A stretch of DNA of 64,000 nt from Anaeramoeba flamelloides (GCA_027625915.1 JANTQA010000015.1:11437001-11501000); one strand, 5' to 3'; shown: positions 23,961-37,534, counted from the stretch's first letter. Notes: generated from the letters alone by a model not told the origin. Numbers and translations are program-made.

Positions 23961-25595
23961 TTAAGAAAGTTTATACCTTTTACGATTTTTTAAAATTTTA
24001 TTTTAGAAAAAAATTACATAATAAATATTTTTTGAGTGCTATGAGATATTAAAACTTTGAAACAAAAATAAAATAATATACTCTTAATTCCTTTATTAAT
24101 TAAAAGAAAATAAGTTTATTAGAGTTTATATTTCAAATTTTTATTTTTTAAAAATTTTTTGATACAATTTTTGGTTTTCTCAAATTATGTTTTGAATCAA
24201 GAAAAGATGTTTAAAAGAACGAGTAAAATTACTCATAGAATAAACAAAAAAAGAAGAAAGATACGAGAAAGAGTATATATTAAAAAACAATTTTCTTTTT
24301 TAATACCAAATTCGAAAGATCACCTTTCCAAATAAACTTGTTGAAATAGAGATACAAAAAAAGTTTTTTACCACAAATATATTTTGGAAAATTTTTATTC
24401 TTTATCTTCTTAATTTAGGAGAACCCAAACAAGAAACCACCTTCAATTTCTTCACTCGTTTCTATTTTTTATTCTTGAAAAAATCTTTTTTTTACTAATT
24501 TGTTTTCAAAATTTTTTATTCAAATATTGGTATCAAACTAAGCCAAAAAAATAATATCATTACTTCAAATATATAATAATAAACAATAGAATATTTGAAA
24601 TTAAAAAACAACTATGAAAATCTCAACCCAAATAAAATAAAAATTTTAAAATAATTTCAAACATGATTAGAATTATTTTTTTTTTTTACAAATAAATGAT
24701 TATCAAACCAAACGAATTTATCCAATAAATCATTTATTTTCAAAGAGTAAAAACAATAAATACATCATATTTTCTAAATCAATCAAGAATTAGATTTATT
24801 ATATGAAAATAGAATTTTAAGATTCATTTTGGAAATTTTTTTGAAAAATAACAAGTTATTTGTAAATCAAAAAATTTCTAAATAAATATTTTTTCATCAA
24901 ACCTAAAAATTAAATTAAGTTAAGAAGAATAAATTGTATCAAAACACTTCAATTCGAATAAATAAATAAAATTTTTTTTTATTTTTTCACTATCATTTTT
25001 TTAATGATTTTGATTTAAATTTTTTTTTCATACATTGGTTTCAATAACAAGTTTATTTTCAAAAGATTGATCTTTTTTGTTTGGTTTTAATAAAAGAAAA
25101 TTTGATTAAAATCTACACTTTCTTGTGTATATTTTATAGTAGGTTGTTCAATAGTTAATTTTGAGCATTCCATTTAACTCCTTACAGATACAAAATCATC
25201 ATTTAATCGAACATAAAAATTTAATCAAAAAAAATAATGTTCAAAAAATTGAAAAATTAAAGACTTATCTGTCATTTTCACATAGGTTGGTTCTCTTTTT
25301 CGCAAATAGAGCAATGAGTGAATTTTCACTTTCAAAATATTAATATCTCAGGGCCTTAAAAAATCTTTTTTTCCTCAAGTTTTGTCTCACCTTAGAAATT
25401 TTTTAAAATATAAAAAATATACACACTCCCTTAATAGAAATATTTAAAAGTAATTATAATATCCTCGAGACTGAATAAATTTCATTCAAAGTGAAGAAAA
25501 ATCTGAAAGAAAACTTTCAATATCAATTATTCGTTATTTTTTTATTTTTTTAATTTTCCTTCTCAAAAGTTTCTTTTCTTCAAATTTTTTTTTAA

Positions 25596-26262
25596 ATGGA
25601 AACAACAAATAACACCATTTTATCAAACTTTATTCAAGCCTGGACAAACGAAAAGAATTCACCAGAAATTTTTCCCTATGAAACAGAATTAATTACCGAG
25701 CTTAGAAATCATATCAACATACAACAACAAATCATCGATAAGAATTTGGAACAAATAAAAGAAGAAGAAACTAATAACAATGATAGCCAATTAATGTTTC
25801 TTACAAATATTATGCTAATGGAAGTTGAACGATTAAACTACTTATTACGTTCTTATTTAAGAATGAGGCTCGATAAAATTGAAAAATACCCAGTGTACAT
25901 TTTGAAAAATCAACAAGTAAGAGAAAGTTTAAGCAAAGAAGAACAACAATTCTTAGCAGGGTAACTATTACATTCTGAAACAAATAAACGATAACAAAAA
26001 CTTTTTTTTTTTTTTTTTTCATACAAGCAGGTGATAATTTTTTGGAAACACCTCTCTTCAAGGATAAAATTTTTTTTTTTGATCTTTAAACAAAAACAAA
26101 AACAACAATTTTTTTTCCTCAAGAACAAACAATCAAAAAATAAAAATACAAGTAAAAAAAAATGTTCCAAGAGATCTTTTTCCTTTTAATATTTGTTTTT
26201 TGGCTATTAAAGCAAATAAGATAAAAAAAAAACTTTTCTTGATTTGTTTCTTTTTGTTGAAT

Positions 26263-26303
<41 letters not shown>

Positions 26304-27144
26304 ACATTTGCTACTAAAAAAGCACCCTATAAAAGTTCCTTCAAAAAGTTTTCAAAGTTCGAATAATAGTCCTCCAAACTTTCCAATTCACTCGTTTTAA
26401 GAAGTTAGGAAAACACTTTTTAAAAATTTAAAGTCCTCACTTTTTCAAAACTAACCGTACTCAAACTTTTTGACTTTACTCTTCTGAAGCAAGCAGAGCA
26501 ACACTTTCGAAACCTTTTCGTTGCACTTTTTCAAAATGGCTGTATCAAGACTTTCAAACAGATCTTTGATATTTTTATACTCAATTTTTTTTTTAATGAC
26601 AATTTTCTATTCTTGAAGCACAACCAAAGGCTTTTCGGAATTTTCTCTTTCACTTAAACTTAATAATTTCAATTTTTTTTCACAACTTTTTCTCTTTGAT
26701 TTATTAATGTCAATGCAAACCACAAAAATAATAGGTATTTTAAACTATTTGAAAAGCATATGAAAAATAGTTTCCTTGATAAACTTCCAAAACCTCTCCA
26801 AAAAATTGATGACGAAGAAGAAGGGATGGGTTTGTATTTTCAATTTTCAATCTTCTATTCTTTGTTTTGAAAACCCCTTTTTTCATTCCTTATTTATTTT
26901 CTCTTTTCAACCACAAACCCCTGTTCAACTTCAAATTCTTTTCAATTTTCCCTTTTCAAAATCCATAGTTGCAAAGCCTGACGTAAATAATTATGTTGCA
27001 TGTAAAATTAATGAAGATCTAGGCGAAGTACAATTTTTAGAAGCTGACACTTTTAACTTGACTTTAAAAAAAGATGATTCTTATATAATTAATTATGATC
27101 ACATTAAACCTTTTATCCAGAGCAATAAGGTTTCTTTAATATAA
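25596..27144 (+). CDS. SLD5: GINS complex subunit Sld5 (GINS4)
   Basis: Exons 25596-25960, 26735-26829 and 26969-27144 give 211 residues; human GINS4 has 223. The helical A domain carries the family signature: IQAWTNEKNSPEIFPYE near the N terminus and MEVERLNYLLRSYLRMRLDK at about 70-90. Exon 2 supplies the linker (LFEKHMKNSFLDKLP), and exon 3 the small beta-rich B domain (VAKPDVNNYVACKI, ending SNKVSLI), which ends as Sld5 proteins normally do. GINS (Sld5, Psf1-3) binds Mcm2-7 and Cdc45 to form the replicative helicase, so the product acts in the nucleus at forks. Intron phases fit exactly (774 and 139 bp). The start ATG precedes the first conserved helix and follows a T-rich leader. Confidence 0.93.
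25961..26734 (+). other. Intron 1 (774 bp) of SLD5
   Basis: Donor GTAACT, acceptor TAG. Contains a run of about 40 adenines (roughly 26263-26302). No coding signal beyond shadows. Confidence 0.85.
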
Positions 27145-28663
27145 GTTGTTTCGATTTTTTTGTTTTCACTGTTATTCAAAATGCAAATGGGATCAAAATT
27201 TCATCACTTTTTCTTCCTTTTTCAAAAATAATTTCACATTTTTAATTTATCCTGGAAATGAAGACCAATGGTTTTGGACTGACTTTTTGAAAGTGGTTAA
27301 TTTAAATACGATTAGAAACATACATTTCATTTAATTTTAAAATTAATATAATACGCAATATTTCATATAAAATGAAGTGACATTTTTTTCTCATTTAGAA
27401 TTTAAATACCAGTATTTTTTTTTATTCTATATTTAATTTTCTCATATATTTGATTAATATTTTTTTTTTTCGATATTAAAGATCTCTTTTATATAGAGAA
27501 AGAAACTTTGATTTTTTATTTTCTTTTTAATTGTGATTTTTTTTTTTATTTCTTTATATTTTATCTTTAAATGAAGAATTATTCTTTAATAAAAGTTTAC
27601 AAAAAAAAAAAAATATGATTAATTATTTAAAATATAACAGTTTGGATAAAATTAGCTTTCGTGAATTGGCTAACACTTGTAAAAAAAAATTTGAAACCTT
27701 GAACGTTCTAAATCCCAAATATTTTCAAATTCCACATTTTGACTCTTTTTTGAAAAAAAACATAAAATAATTCTTATTTTGATTCCATGAAATGAAATGA
27801 TTTTTTTTATTTCAATGAGAAATTTCAACTTGGTTCTTGTTTAAATTTGCTTTTTCAGCGAATCTCATTAATTTTCAAAATTTAATTATTAATAAATAGA
27901 TCTTTTTTTAACAACTTTTAAGAAAGAATTTTATTTTACTGAAATATATATTTGAGTTATTCTTCTTGAAATTTTATTTTATTTTATATTATCTTTTTCG
28001 TCAATCTTGGTATTTTTATGTTTATTACCCGTAAGGAAATTATTTTACTTTGGAATGGGATCAAAAGTATTCTTTTTTTCTCTAAGAATAGAATTTTGTT
28101 TCGTATTAAAAAATCTTTTTTTGATTCAAAAGATATCAGAATTAAATAATTTTTAATGTTTTTGAAAATTTATTATAAAAGGTGCTTTTGTAAGTAGACA
28201 ATTTTAATAAAAGGTATTCAAGGGTAATTATTTATTTATATATGTTTTCACATTTTTAATTAGTGTGATTCTAAAAATTCCTAAAATGAAAATATTTGTA
28301 GAACTCTTGATATTATGATAATTTTTTCCTGATTTAAAAATTATCAAACCAAAATAATATAAATTAGTTTTTAAAATATATTTTTTTTTTTAATTTTTGA
28401 AATATTAAGGAGAAATGGACAAAAATATTCGATTATATATGTTTCATAGTTTAGCCCCCACAGATAAATCAAACTTTAAAACAAACAAAAACAAATATAC
28501 CAAAGATATTGGAACATTTTACATTCTAAACAACATAGTGAAAAATAATATAATTATATGCAAGACCTAGTTTAACTCAAATGGCACAGCCAAAAATGAA
28601 AAAATCACCTTTTTTTATTTTATTGATTAAACAGATTATCAAAGATCCTCTTTAAGCCATTAA

Positions 28664-28733
28664 ATTTTCCAGAATTTATAAGAATGGAGTAAAATCTGAG
28701 ATTTTATTCAATTCTTTTAAATTCTGGAAAATT
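28664..28733. repeat. Palindromic repeat, family E, copy 2
   Basis: TTTTCCAGAATTTATAAGAA at the left pairs with TTCTTTTAAATTCTGGAAAA at the right, around a central GTAAAATC/GATTTTA core. It is followed, as at 5793, by a Cys/Leu-free AT stretch with TTAGGTTTTGTTTACTTTTT. Confidence 0.75.
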
Positions 28734-29039
28734 GCCGTTAGGTTTTGTTTACTTTTTGAAATGTAGAGAAAATTCATTTAATTTTCTTTAAATTTCAAAA
28801 ATTAAAAAAAAAACACGGAACTCTAAGACACTCACTCTTATTACTAATGGTAAATTAATAATGTAGATGATAAAGAAAAAAAAATATTTTGGAATCAAGT
28901 AAGAAACTAATTTTTTATTGGTTGAAAAAACAAAAAGAAAAATTAAAAAGAAAAAAGAAGAAAAGAAAAAGAAAAAAAAGGCAAGTTAGAAAACCAAAAA
29001 AAAAGGTTTTCAAGGGCAGTTGGTATAAAATTAAAAAAA

Positions 29040-29360
29040 AATAGGCTATTTTTATCAAGAACACTCAAAAAACAGATACTATTCTTTTATTTAAAATTTT
29101 GTTATTTATTTATTTCCAAGAAATAGTGAATCCTTCGTTGGGAGGTATTTGAATAGTATCTGTCATTTTTTTTTAATTTTGATCCAATTTTTTTTGATCT
29201 TTCCAGTGTTTGTTTTTGTCTTTTCTTTTTATTTTCAATTACTTATACCAACTAGTTTCTTTACTTCAAAATTAGTAGGTAATCACTTGATTTTTTTAAT
29301 TAGTAACTCTTCTTCCCAATAAAAAGGAAATTCAATATGTGAAAAAATAGAAAAAAATCC
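29040..29360 (+). repeat. Interspersed repeat family L, copy 1
   Basis: Shares ordered blocks with 37535-37850 (+) and 62300-62650 (-): AAGAACAC, ATACTTTTG-like, TTTTGATC, TAACTCTTCTTCC and GAAAAAATAGAAAAAAAT. An A/G-rich stretch precedes copies 1 and 2. Confidence 0.55.
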
Positions 29361-30672
29361 AAATTACTTAATAACAAGAAAAATTAAACCGGTTTAAAGA
29401 ATCATAATGATAAATTCCATTTCACTCGAAGTATTTCATCCAAAGAATAAAAAATTTACATTTTTTAAGAATCACAAAAAATAAGTTGTTGAAAAATCCA
29501 ATAGATAATAAAATTATGATTAGAGTTAAAATTTGTAAAAGAAATACATGAACAAACCAAAAATTTCAAAAAAAAAAAAAATTTTCAAAATTTTATATCT
29601 TTGATTGACAATCCTGGTGAAAATTTCTCAATTTCTTTGGAAATTAAAATTATTACAATACAATTTTTTATTGTAAATATATTCATTTTAAAATTAATTG
29701 TATCGTCACAATTTATTTCAACTTAATTTCAAATTTAGAATATTTTTTTTCTTCAAATTTACTTTCAAATTGACTTGAAAATAATAAAAAGAAAAAGAAA
29801 AAATTAAATCAATAAGAATTAGTAAAAATAAATTAAAATAAAATGAAATGAAAAAATAAAAATCTATATTTTCAAAAGGATTAAATAAACAGAACAAAAA
29901 ATGAAGATGTAAATGTATCTGTATTATAATAAACAATAGTGATAGGTCAAAGTTTAGATATGATCAACTAATTTTATTTGAACTTTTTGATTTAACTAGA
30001 TTCAACTTCAAAATTAATTAATTGTTCGAAAATGATTTTGATCAAACGATAAAACTGATTTAATTCGAAAAAAAAATGATTCAAAAGAAAAAAAAAGAGA
30101 ATAAATTAGTAAAATCAAAATTATTTCTAAATTGAAGGTATAATATTATTATTATTCTTTTAATATTTTAATGAGGTCAAAATTTTCTAATTTTACTTAA
30201 TTTTTATATTTTATTCATTTTTTTATTTCAAAAAATATTCACCAATGAAAAATAGTTAAAAGTTTTTCAAAATCAAAAGTTTATAATTTTTAAAAAAAAT
30301 TCATTAGAAGAATTGTTTTGAAAATCCTAGGAATACTTATTCCAGAGTGTTTGTATATGTCACAACTTTTTACATCCTATGAGCATTATTAAAAATGTAA
30401 AATTTTATCAAAATTAATTAAAACGTTTTCGTCCCACTTGGAATTATATTTATAATAAATAAAAAGAAAATAATTCACAGTATTGAATCATTAGTGTGTA
30501 TTATATACTAACAATTATTATTATTATTCAATTTATTTTTTGAGTTGGGTCACTATTTTTGAAATATAAGTTATATATGGTATTTACAAAAAATATGGCA
30601 ATTTTTTATAATTTCATCGAAAATCATCTTTTATTAGTGAAAGTAACTTTAATTGACAATGCCAAATTAAGT

Positions 30673-31090
30673 TAAATATTAATACTCATTAAATCAATGG
30701 CTATGATATTTATTTCAAAATATGTTTGTTGAAATATTTTCAAAAAAATGGAAAAAAAAAAATTCCTCTTTTTTTGGAAAAAACAATGACACTCATTCTT
30801 ATAAAATAAACTGGAAACATGAAAATGGTACAAATGATTTTTCAACAATTAAATACAGTTATATGATTTCGATTCGACTTGAAAATTTGTTGAGATTAAA
30901 CAAGTTGTGAAAACGGTTTTTTTGATCAAAAAAAAAATAATAATAAATAACTATTTTCACTCCGAAAAAATATCTGTAAATATTGAGATCAGTAATTTTC
31001 ATATCTTTTTTTCTTTAATACAATCCTAAGAAAAAGTTTTAATTATTGTCTCGAATTGTTTAAATGGTAGTTAATGATTTTGTATATTTA
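30673..31090 (+). repeat. Interspersed repeat family J, copy 2
   Basis: Diverged copy of 11971-12430 in the same orientation, as described there. A short open frame at 30722-30910 lies inside it and is not thought to be a gene. Confidence 0.6.
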
Positions 31091-31944
31091 AATACTTTAT
31101 GAGTTTTGAGTTTATTAAATATATTTTAAAAATAAATTTACTTTACTTTATTGGAAATAGCTTATATATAATCTTAAAGTTAGTAAATTATCCTAAGGTT
31201 TTGTTATCGTATAAAGAATTAAATCTTATTTTTAAGTTTACAAAGCTATTTTCAGAAAAAAATATTAAATTGTTATAAATTATTACAATTAGTGAAAAAA
31301 AAAAAAACAAGAATTAATCGGCTATAGATCAAAACCAGATATTCTATTTTTTCACATAATAAATTTGTATTTAAGAATTATCTATCTTGTTTGAATTCTG
31401 TTTTGAAAAATTATTACTCCTACATGATTGGTAACTCTGTTAACTTTATTTTTAACATTTAACCCTCCCTCAACTTTTGTTGGTAGAGTTTATTAAAAAT
31501 GTGTTTTGTAAGTTTTACAAGCTTTTCCATTTCTACCAATTGAGAGATAATAACATATTAATTTGAACTTTTAACATTTAGGAGATAATCCTCAGATTAT
31601 TTAAGTTTATATTCTAATTACGGGCTTAATAAAGGATCTAGAAAATAATTATTAGAACAAAAATAATTTTTAAATCCAATAAGGTGTTTCTTAATTTTAT
31701 CCAAAGATAAAAAACAAATTTTTTTTCCAAAAGTTAAAAGGAAAGTAACATAACAAAAACAAAGTATCAAAGATATTTTGAAATTCTGGAAACCAGAGTC
31801 TCAATAAAAAGGTTCCTCAGTCTATTTTGGAAACAGGTTAACCAAGAAGGTAATTTCAGGTTTAACAATGAGACAGTAGTTTGAAAAAAGATAAAATCAA
31901 CACATAATTTCATTTTTTTCTTCGGTCAAAAATAACGAAACAAA

Positions 31945-33166
31945 ATGTCTTTCTTTGAAAAATTACACTTCCAAACAAACAAAAACTTACCACAACTATT
32001 TTCAACAGAGTTACAACTCCACCATTGTTCTGATGCTTCGATCGGTTATACTGGGAAACAAAAGTATGAAAAAAAGGCAACCTTGATTTTGACTTCACAC
32101 CGGCTCTTGTGGACAACACTCAAAAAAAAAAAAGTTTCAGGAGAGTATATCCCATTATCAAAGGTGAACGAAATCCAAGACTCCAAATCCAGAAAGTCAA
32201 AAATCAAAAAAATAGTTTTTACAACTTTCATAAAAAACACAAAAGCGAAGAAAAAAAAAAGTTCAAAAAAAACAGACGATCTTGTGGTCACACTAAGTTT
32301 TAAGTCACCACAAAACGAATTCTTAGAAAAGTTTCACAAGGCCTTAAAAGAAAAAGTTTGGGCTTCAAAACCTAAAAAAGAAACAATGGGTTTGTTAGGC
32401 ACAACCGCAAGATCTCACAACACCAATAAGCCAAGTCTCACAATTGGCATTTCTGGTTTATTGGCACGAGAAGAGAAAAAAAAAATCCAGACAACAAATA
32501 CACTTTCACAGGCTTTCACCGATCTGGACTCGTTGATGCAGTCAGCAAAAGAAATGGTGCAAATCTCAGAAAAATTTGCACTTCGATATAAGAGAGCCAA
32601 GGAAGAAGAGGAAAAAGAAAAATTATGGAAAGAACAACAAAAAAAAAATTTGGGAATGGGTATCGGATCTGGAATTGGATCTGGAATTGGATCTGGGATT
32701 GGATCTGGAATTGGATCGGGAATTGGATCGGGAATTGGATCGGGAATTGGATCGGGAATAGGAATTGGCTCGGGTATGGGAATTGGTTCGGGTATGGGAA
32801 TTGGAATACCCCGAAGCTCTGGTATCAGTTCAGGAAGAAATACAAGAATGAGTTCTGGATTTGGATCAGGAATTGGTGTAGGAATGCCAACTACAAACCA
32901 AAGAACCCAAATACCGACTTCGTCAAAAAATGTACCCAACCAAACACCTTCCACTTCTGACTTGCTAGAATTTGATGAAATCTTGTTTAGTGTTGGTATT
33001 AAGAATCCTGTCACAAAAAAAGGAGTTAGCTCGAATCAATATTACAAAAAGCTTGCAAAAGAAATTGCTACCTTTGTCGCAAAATTTATTGAAAAAATGG
33101 GTGGAATGATTACCGTGATTGACACTTATTGTCTGTTTAATCGTGCAAGAGGTAAATTCGATCCTA

Positions 33167-33216
<50 letters not shown>

Positions 33217-33939
33217 CTTCTTTGACTTCTTATCATCATTTTTTAAAAAAAAGATGAAAAAAGTCTTTAAAAGTGTCTATAAAAATGTGGAAAAACCTCA
33301 GTAGATCTATTTTCGGACTATTTTAAAAAAATTATTGTTCACACTTTTTTCAAACGACACTATTTTTGGGCGCTTTGTGAAATTAATTTTTTTCTCAATA
33401 TCAATTCACTAATTATTTGTTTTACTTTTTTTTTTTTGTTTAAATTAGGAACTGAATTAATTTCTCCTGAAGATCTCGTGAAGGCTTGTAAGCAATTTCA
33501 AAAATTAGGGTTAGGATTAAAACTGCATAAATTTGATAGTGGGGTCTTAGTCATAAGAAATGACTTTGAAGATGACTCTACAATTGCCAAGAAGATCCTG
33601 AAATTAATCCAAACTCATGGTCCAATTACTCCATTTGAAACAGCAATGATGCTTAAAATACCAATCAATTTAGCTAAAGAATATTTGCTGACGTCCGAAA
33701 GAGAGAAATACCTGTGTAGAGACGATTCACTTGATCTGGTTTTTTATGAAAACTTTTTTTTAATTGAAAATTATGATTATGAAAAATTAGAGAATTTTTT
33801 AAAAAACCCTAAATTGTCTATTGAAAAATCTAACATTCAAATGTCAAGTCCCAAATCAAATAAAAAACAAGTAACAAAAAAGACTAATAATTCTAAAAAA
33901 AAAATATCAAAAAAAAATGATGATTGGGAATTACTTTAA
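31945..33939 (+). CDS. VPS36: ESCRT-II subunit Vps36
   Basis: Exons 31945-33151 and 33449-33939 give 565 residues. The N terminus is a GLUE domain, a split PH fold that binds phosphoinositide and ubiquitin: ATLILTSHRLLWT near 46-58, with a closing helix EFLEKFHKALKEKVW near 117-131. A helix (LSQAFTDLDSLMQSAKEMVQ, about 191-210) matches Vps36 before its winged helices. The EAP45 region starts around DEILFSVGIKNPVTKK and continues over the intron (YCLFNRARG-TELISPEDLV, LHKFDSGVLVI, LCRDDS). Together with Vps22 and Vps25 it forms ESCRT-II on endosomes. A Gly-Ile-Gly-Ser array sits between helix and EAP45 region where other species have a short linker, and a Lys/Ser-rich tail of about 70 residues follows. 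No NZF zinc finger is seen. Confidence 0.93.
32653..32810 (+). repeat. 12-bp coding minisatellite (Gly-Ile-Gly-Ser)
   Basis: About ten tandem copies of GGAATTGGATC(T/G), drifting into Gly-Met-Gly-Ile units downstream. The near-identity of the unit DNA, including synonymous positions, shows recent expansion. Confidence 0.9.
33152..33448 (+). other. Intron (297 bp) of VPS36
   Basis: Donor GTAAAT, acceptor TAG. Contains a run of roughly 30 thymines about 35 bases after the donor and a second T run before the acceptor. Confidence 0.9.
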
Positions 33940-36449
33940 TTGATTAACAGTTTTTTTGTGTTAATTGATAACTGATAAATTATTTTTAATTTAGCATATT
34001 TTTGTTGTTTTATTTATTTTTTTTTGATTTTTTTCTTTTTGATTTCTTTATTTTTTTATTTTTCCATCACATTTATTACTATGAAAATGATTTAAAGATT
34101 AGTCAAAATAATACTGTATTTTTATTTTTAATCTATCACAAAAATTTCATTTCATTTTGAAGAAATTTTTTGTACCTAAATCTTAAGGTGTCTTAAATTT
34201 CATTTTCAAATAAATTACCACTTTTAAATATATATTTTTAATAAACAATTATTTTGATTATTTATCCCTTTATTTTTTATTTTTTTTTTTTTTTTAGTTC
34301 TTTTCAGACATCGTGATGGTGGAGGAAAATTTTGTAAATTAAATAAAACAAAAAATTTCTACAGCTTGTGATAATTAATTTGATTTTCATTTTGGTAATT
34401 TTTATTTTTTATAGAAAAATAAAAAGAATGGTTTTAAATATTTGATTTTAGTCCTTTTTTTTTTTTTTTTTGATTTAGAACAATCCTTGATTCTTTATCA
34501 AAGATTGAAGTGCAGTTAGCCGAAATCTTTTCTTTAATAAAATTATTTATAACTTTTAATTTTTCCTTTTCCTTTTTTTGGAGCAATAAGATTTCTGATT
34601 AAAACGAGCTTGAATAAAAAATTTTCTACGATAACAATAAAATTTTGTAGTTTTGAAACAAAAATTCAATAAATTTGAGAAAAGGTAATAATTGTAAGAA
34701 TTTGAAAAAATCTTTTTAATTATTTTTTTTTTTAATTTTGGGATCCACTTTATTTTGAAAAGATAAATTTATCCCCAATTGTTTTAATACTATTATCAAA
34801 GATTGAATTCTAACCTTTATCAGCTATTTACTAACACATGAATCCCACTTCTAATAGATGAATTTTACCTGTGTTTAAATATTTGAATAGAAGTTAAAAG
34901 AGATAATTAATTTTGAGTATTTCAAAAAGAAATTATTTTTTCACATTTTTTTATAATTCTAAATTGTTTTATTGAAAAAATTTATTTACAATTTTTTTTT
35001 ATTGCAAGATTGATATTCAATTGGTAAAAAAATGTTATTCTAATGTTATTTGAACAGTTGAAATGATAATAGAGAAATTGTATTGGTTAATATTGGAAAT
35101 TTCTTTGATTAGAAAGTGAAGATCAAAAGGAACATTATTTTTTTCTCAATGGGGAATAATGAATTTAGATTTTTGACAGATTTTAGAATTTTTATTTATT
35201 AGTGATAATCCCTTTATTCTGTGTTCTTATTCACTTTGAATTCGGGAAATGATATTTTTTAAGTTCATAATTAACATTATATTATAATTGTTTTGTTTTA
35301 CTTATAATAGTTTAATTGTTTCTTTTTTTCTTTTTTTTTTTCATTTTGATTATTTTTTCTTTAATTAATCCATTTCTCATATATAAATAAATAAATAAAT
35401 GTTTTTTTTTTTTCAATTTTGAAGAAAATATACAGATTTATTTGTTTTACTTCATAAAAATATCAATCTGTTCTCTGATGTGTAGAATTCAGTTTATAGA
35501 GTTTTTTCTTCTTTAAAACGGTACATTATTGAAAATAATTAATATTTGAATATTTTTAAGTTGGGTCACTTTGAAAGAACCAAACCCCTGTATATCTATT
35601 AAACCGATATTTTTTATTTTCAATTTCTATTTCAAACAGCATTATCATTTCTTAATTTTTCATGTTTTTTTTTTTTTTTTTTTGATAAATTTGTGATTTT
35701 TTCATTAAAGGCGATACTTTACTTATACACCCAAGTATCACAAAACATGAAAATATATTCAATATTTCAATTGAAGCAAAATTTATTTATTTAAAAAATC
35801 TTGAAGCTGTTTGGAATAGAAACACCTCATTAAAATCCAATAAAAAAAATCATATTATTATTATTTTTATTTGTTTTAATTGTGGTGTTTTTAATTACTC
35901 TTATTTTTTGAAAATCGATTGTTAGTTTAATTATAAATTTATTTAAAAACCACAAAATCAGTTTATTATCGACAAGGTATAATCGATACGATGAATCTAT
36001 CTTTAATTAATATAATTATTAAATAAAATATTATTTTTTTGTATATTAAAATTTATTAATTTTAATTCAGGTATCCAGATTTTACAATTATTTTTATAGG
36101 CTGGACAATTACTTAGAAAATGGTCCAAATCTTCAATGATATCTATTTTTTTTTTTTTACTTTTTATTTTATTTACAAAATTTTAATTTATCTTTATTCA
36201 TAACATAAGAATATCTATTTAAATAATTTATTAAATTTCTAAGTTTTAATATCGAAGTGATACCCTTCCATTTTAAAATGTCTTTTGTCTATACTGTTTT
36301 CCCGAATTTAAATGAATTGAATGTAAGATATACACTTGAAGGAACAATCGTTTATTAATATACTTTTGAATAGTGATTATTTGTAAATATTTTTGAGGGG
36401 AATTGTAGAGTGTGTTGAGTACTGTAAAGTACCCAAGTTTTGTTTATAT

Positions 36450-36990
36450 TTTTGATTTTATTTGTTAAGTGTTCTAAGTTTTTATGAGGTTTTCTATTTT
36501 ACAGTCGGTTCCACTTTTAAGGAAAAAACTTTCTGAAAATTTAAAGTACAAAAAAAACTCAAAATAAAGCACAAAATTTGGCATTTTTTTTTTACAATTT
36601 ATTTTACTAGAATCTGAATTTTGTGCCTTAATTTGAGTTTTTTATGGTAAATTAAATTTCGTTGAACTTTTTGCCTTAAAAGTGGAACTGACTGTATTTG
36701 TGGAGTGCTCTAGGCTTTTTTGAGTTTTCTATTTATTCGGAAAAACAATAGATTTTTATTAGGTTTTTTTTACTTTAGAAATAAACATAAAATTTTAATA
36801 AATTTTTTGTTTATTTCTAAAGTAAAAAAAACCTCAAAAAAACCTAGAACACTTCTTATAAAATAAAAAACCTCAAAAAAACCTAGAACACTTCAAAAAC
36901 AAATAGAAAACTTAAAAAAAACCTAACGAAAATCTATTGATTTAATAAATATACCAAAAACTGGAGAAAACCTAACCACATTTTCAATAG
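36450..36990. repeat. Family F repeat block interrupted by a MITE
   Basis: Units with GTGTTCTAAGTTTTTATGAG and TTCTATTTTA run into the MITE at 36502. They resume after it with TATTTGTGGAGTGCTCTAGG. Further right the block turns over into inverted units (AAAACCTAGAACACTT), giving a long imperfect hairpin to about 36990. Confidence 0.75.
36502..36694. mobile_element. Mariner-type MITE, copy 1 (193 bp)
   Basis: Starts CAGTCGGTTCCACTTTTAAG and ends with the inverse of CAGTCAGTTCCACTTTTAAG, with TA on both outer sides. Inside, the arms continue as a second inverted pair. No coding capacity. The CAGT terminus and TA duplication are typical of Tc1/mariner-related elements. Confidence 0.85.
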
Positions 36991-37534
36991 GTGAGCTACT
37001 ATATTTGTTTAATTATACATTTATCAAGTTCGATTTCTAATTCATAAAAGTTTTTAATTGTCAGTTAATATGTTTTAATTTCGGTTCCTGGATTTAAGAT
37101 TATTCGCTATAACTTGAAAATACAATATTTTTTATTTTTGAATTAGTTTCAATCTTCTTTTATATCGAGTTATTTTTGCTGGGTCTTTTTTTGCTTCATT
37201 TTTAAATTTAATTCTAGGAGAATGGGGATTTATTAATAAATTTTTTTTTATTTCTATTATTTATTGACTTAAAATTTTTAGTATTATTAACGAACTTTAA
37301 ATTATACTCTTGATACCCTTTTACTCAATTTTTCCCAAAGAATATATGTGTGTACAACCAATATTCCACTTTTATCCATGGAAATGGTATCCCCAAATTA
37401 TCTTTAAGATATCATAGCAAAAAAAAAAAAGTTGAAAAGAAAAAAAGAAATCAATAAAAAAAAAAGAAAAAATTTAAAAAGAGTTTATAAGAAACAATTT
37501 TTGAAAAATCAAAAAAAAAAAAAAAAACAAGCTA

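Larger units (their letters stand above)
27145..31944. other. Gene-free region between SLD5 and VPS36
   Basis: No conserved protein seen on either strand. It holds a palindrome of family E (28664-28733), a purine-rich stretch near 28925-28980, repeat family L (29040-29360) and family J (30673-31090). The VPS36 promoter should lie in the last few hundred bases. Confidence 0.6.

Noticed and set aside
25161-25343. 60-codon open frame upstream of SLD5
   Set aside because: No conserved pattern, not joined by phase to SLD5, and the SLD5 start already begins the known domain.
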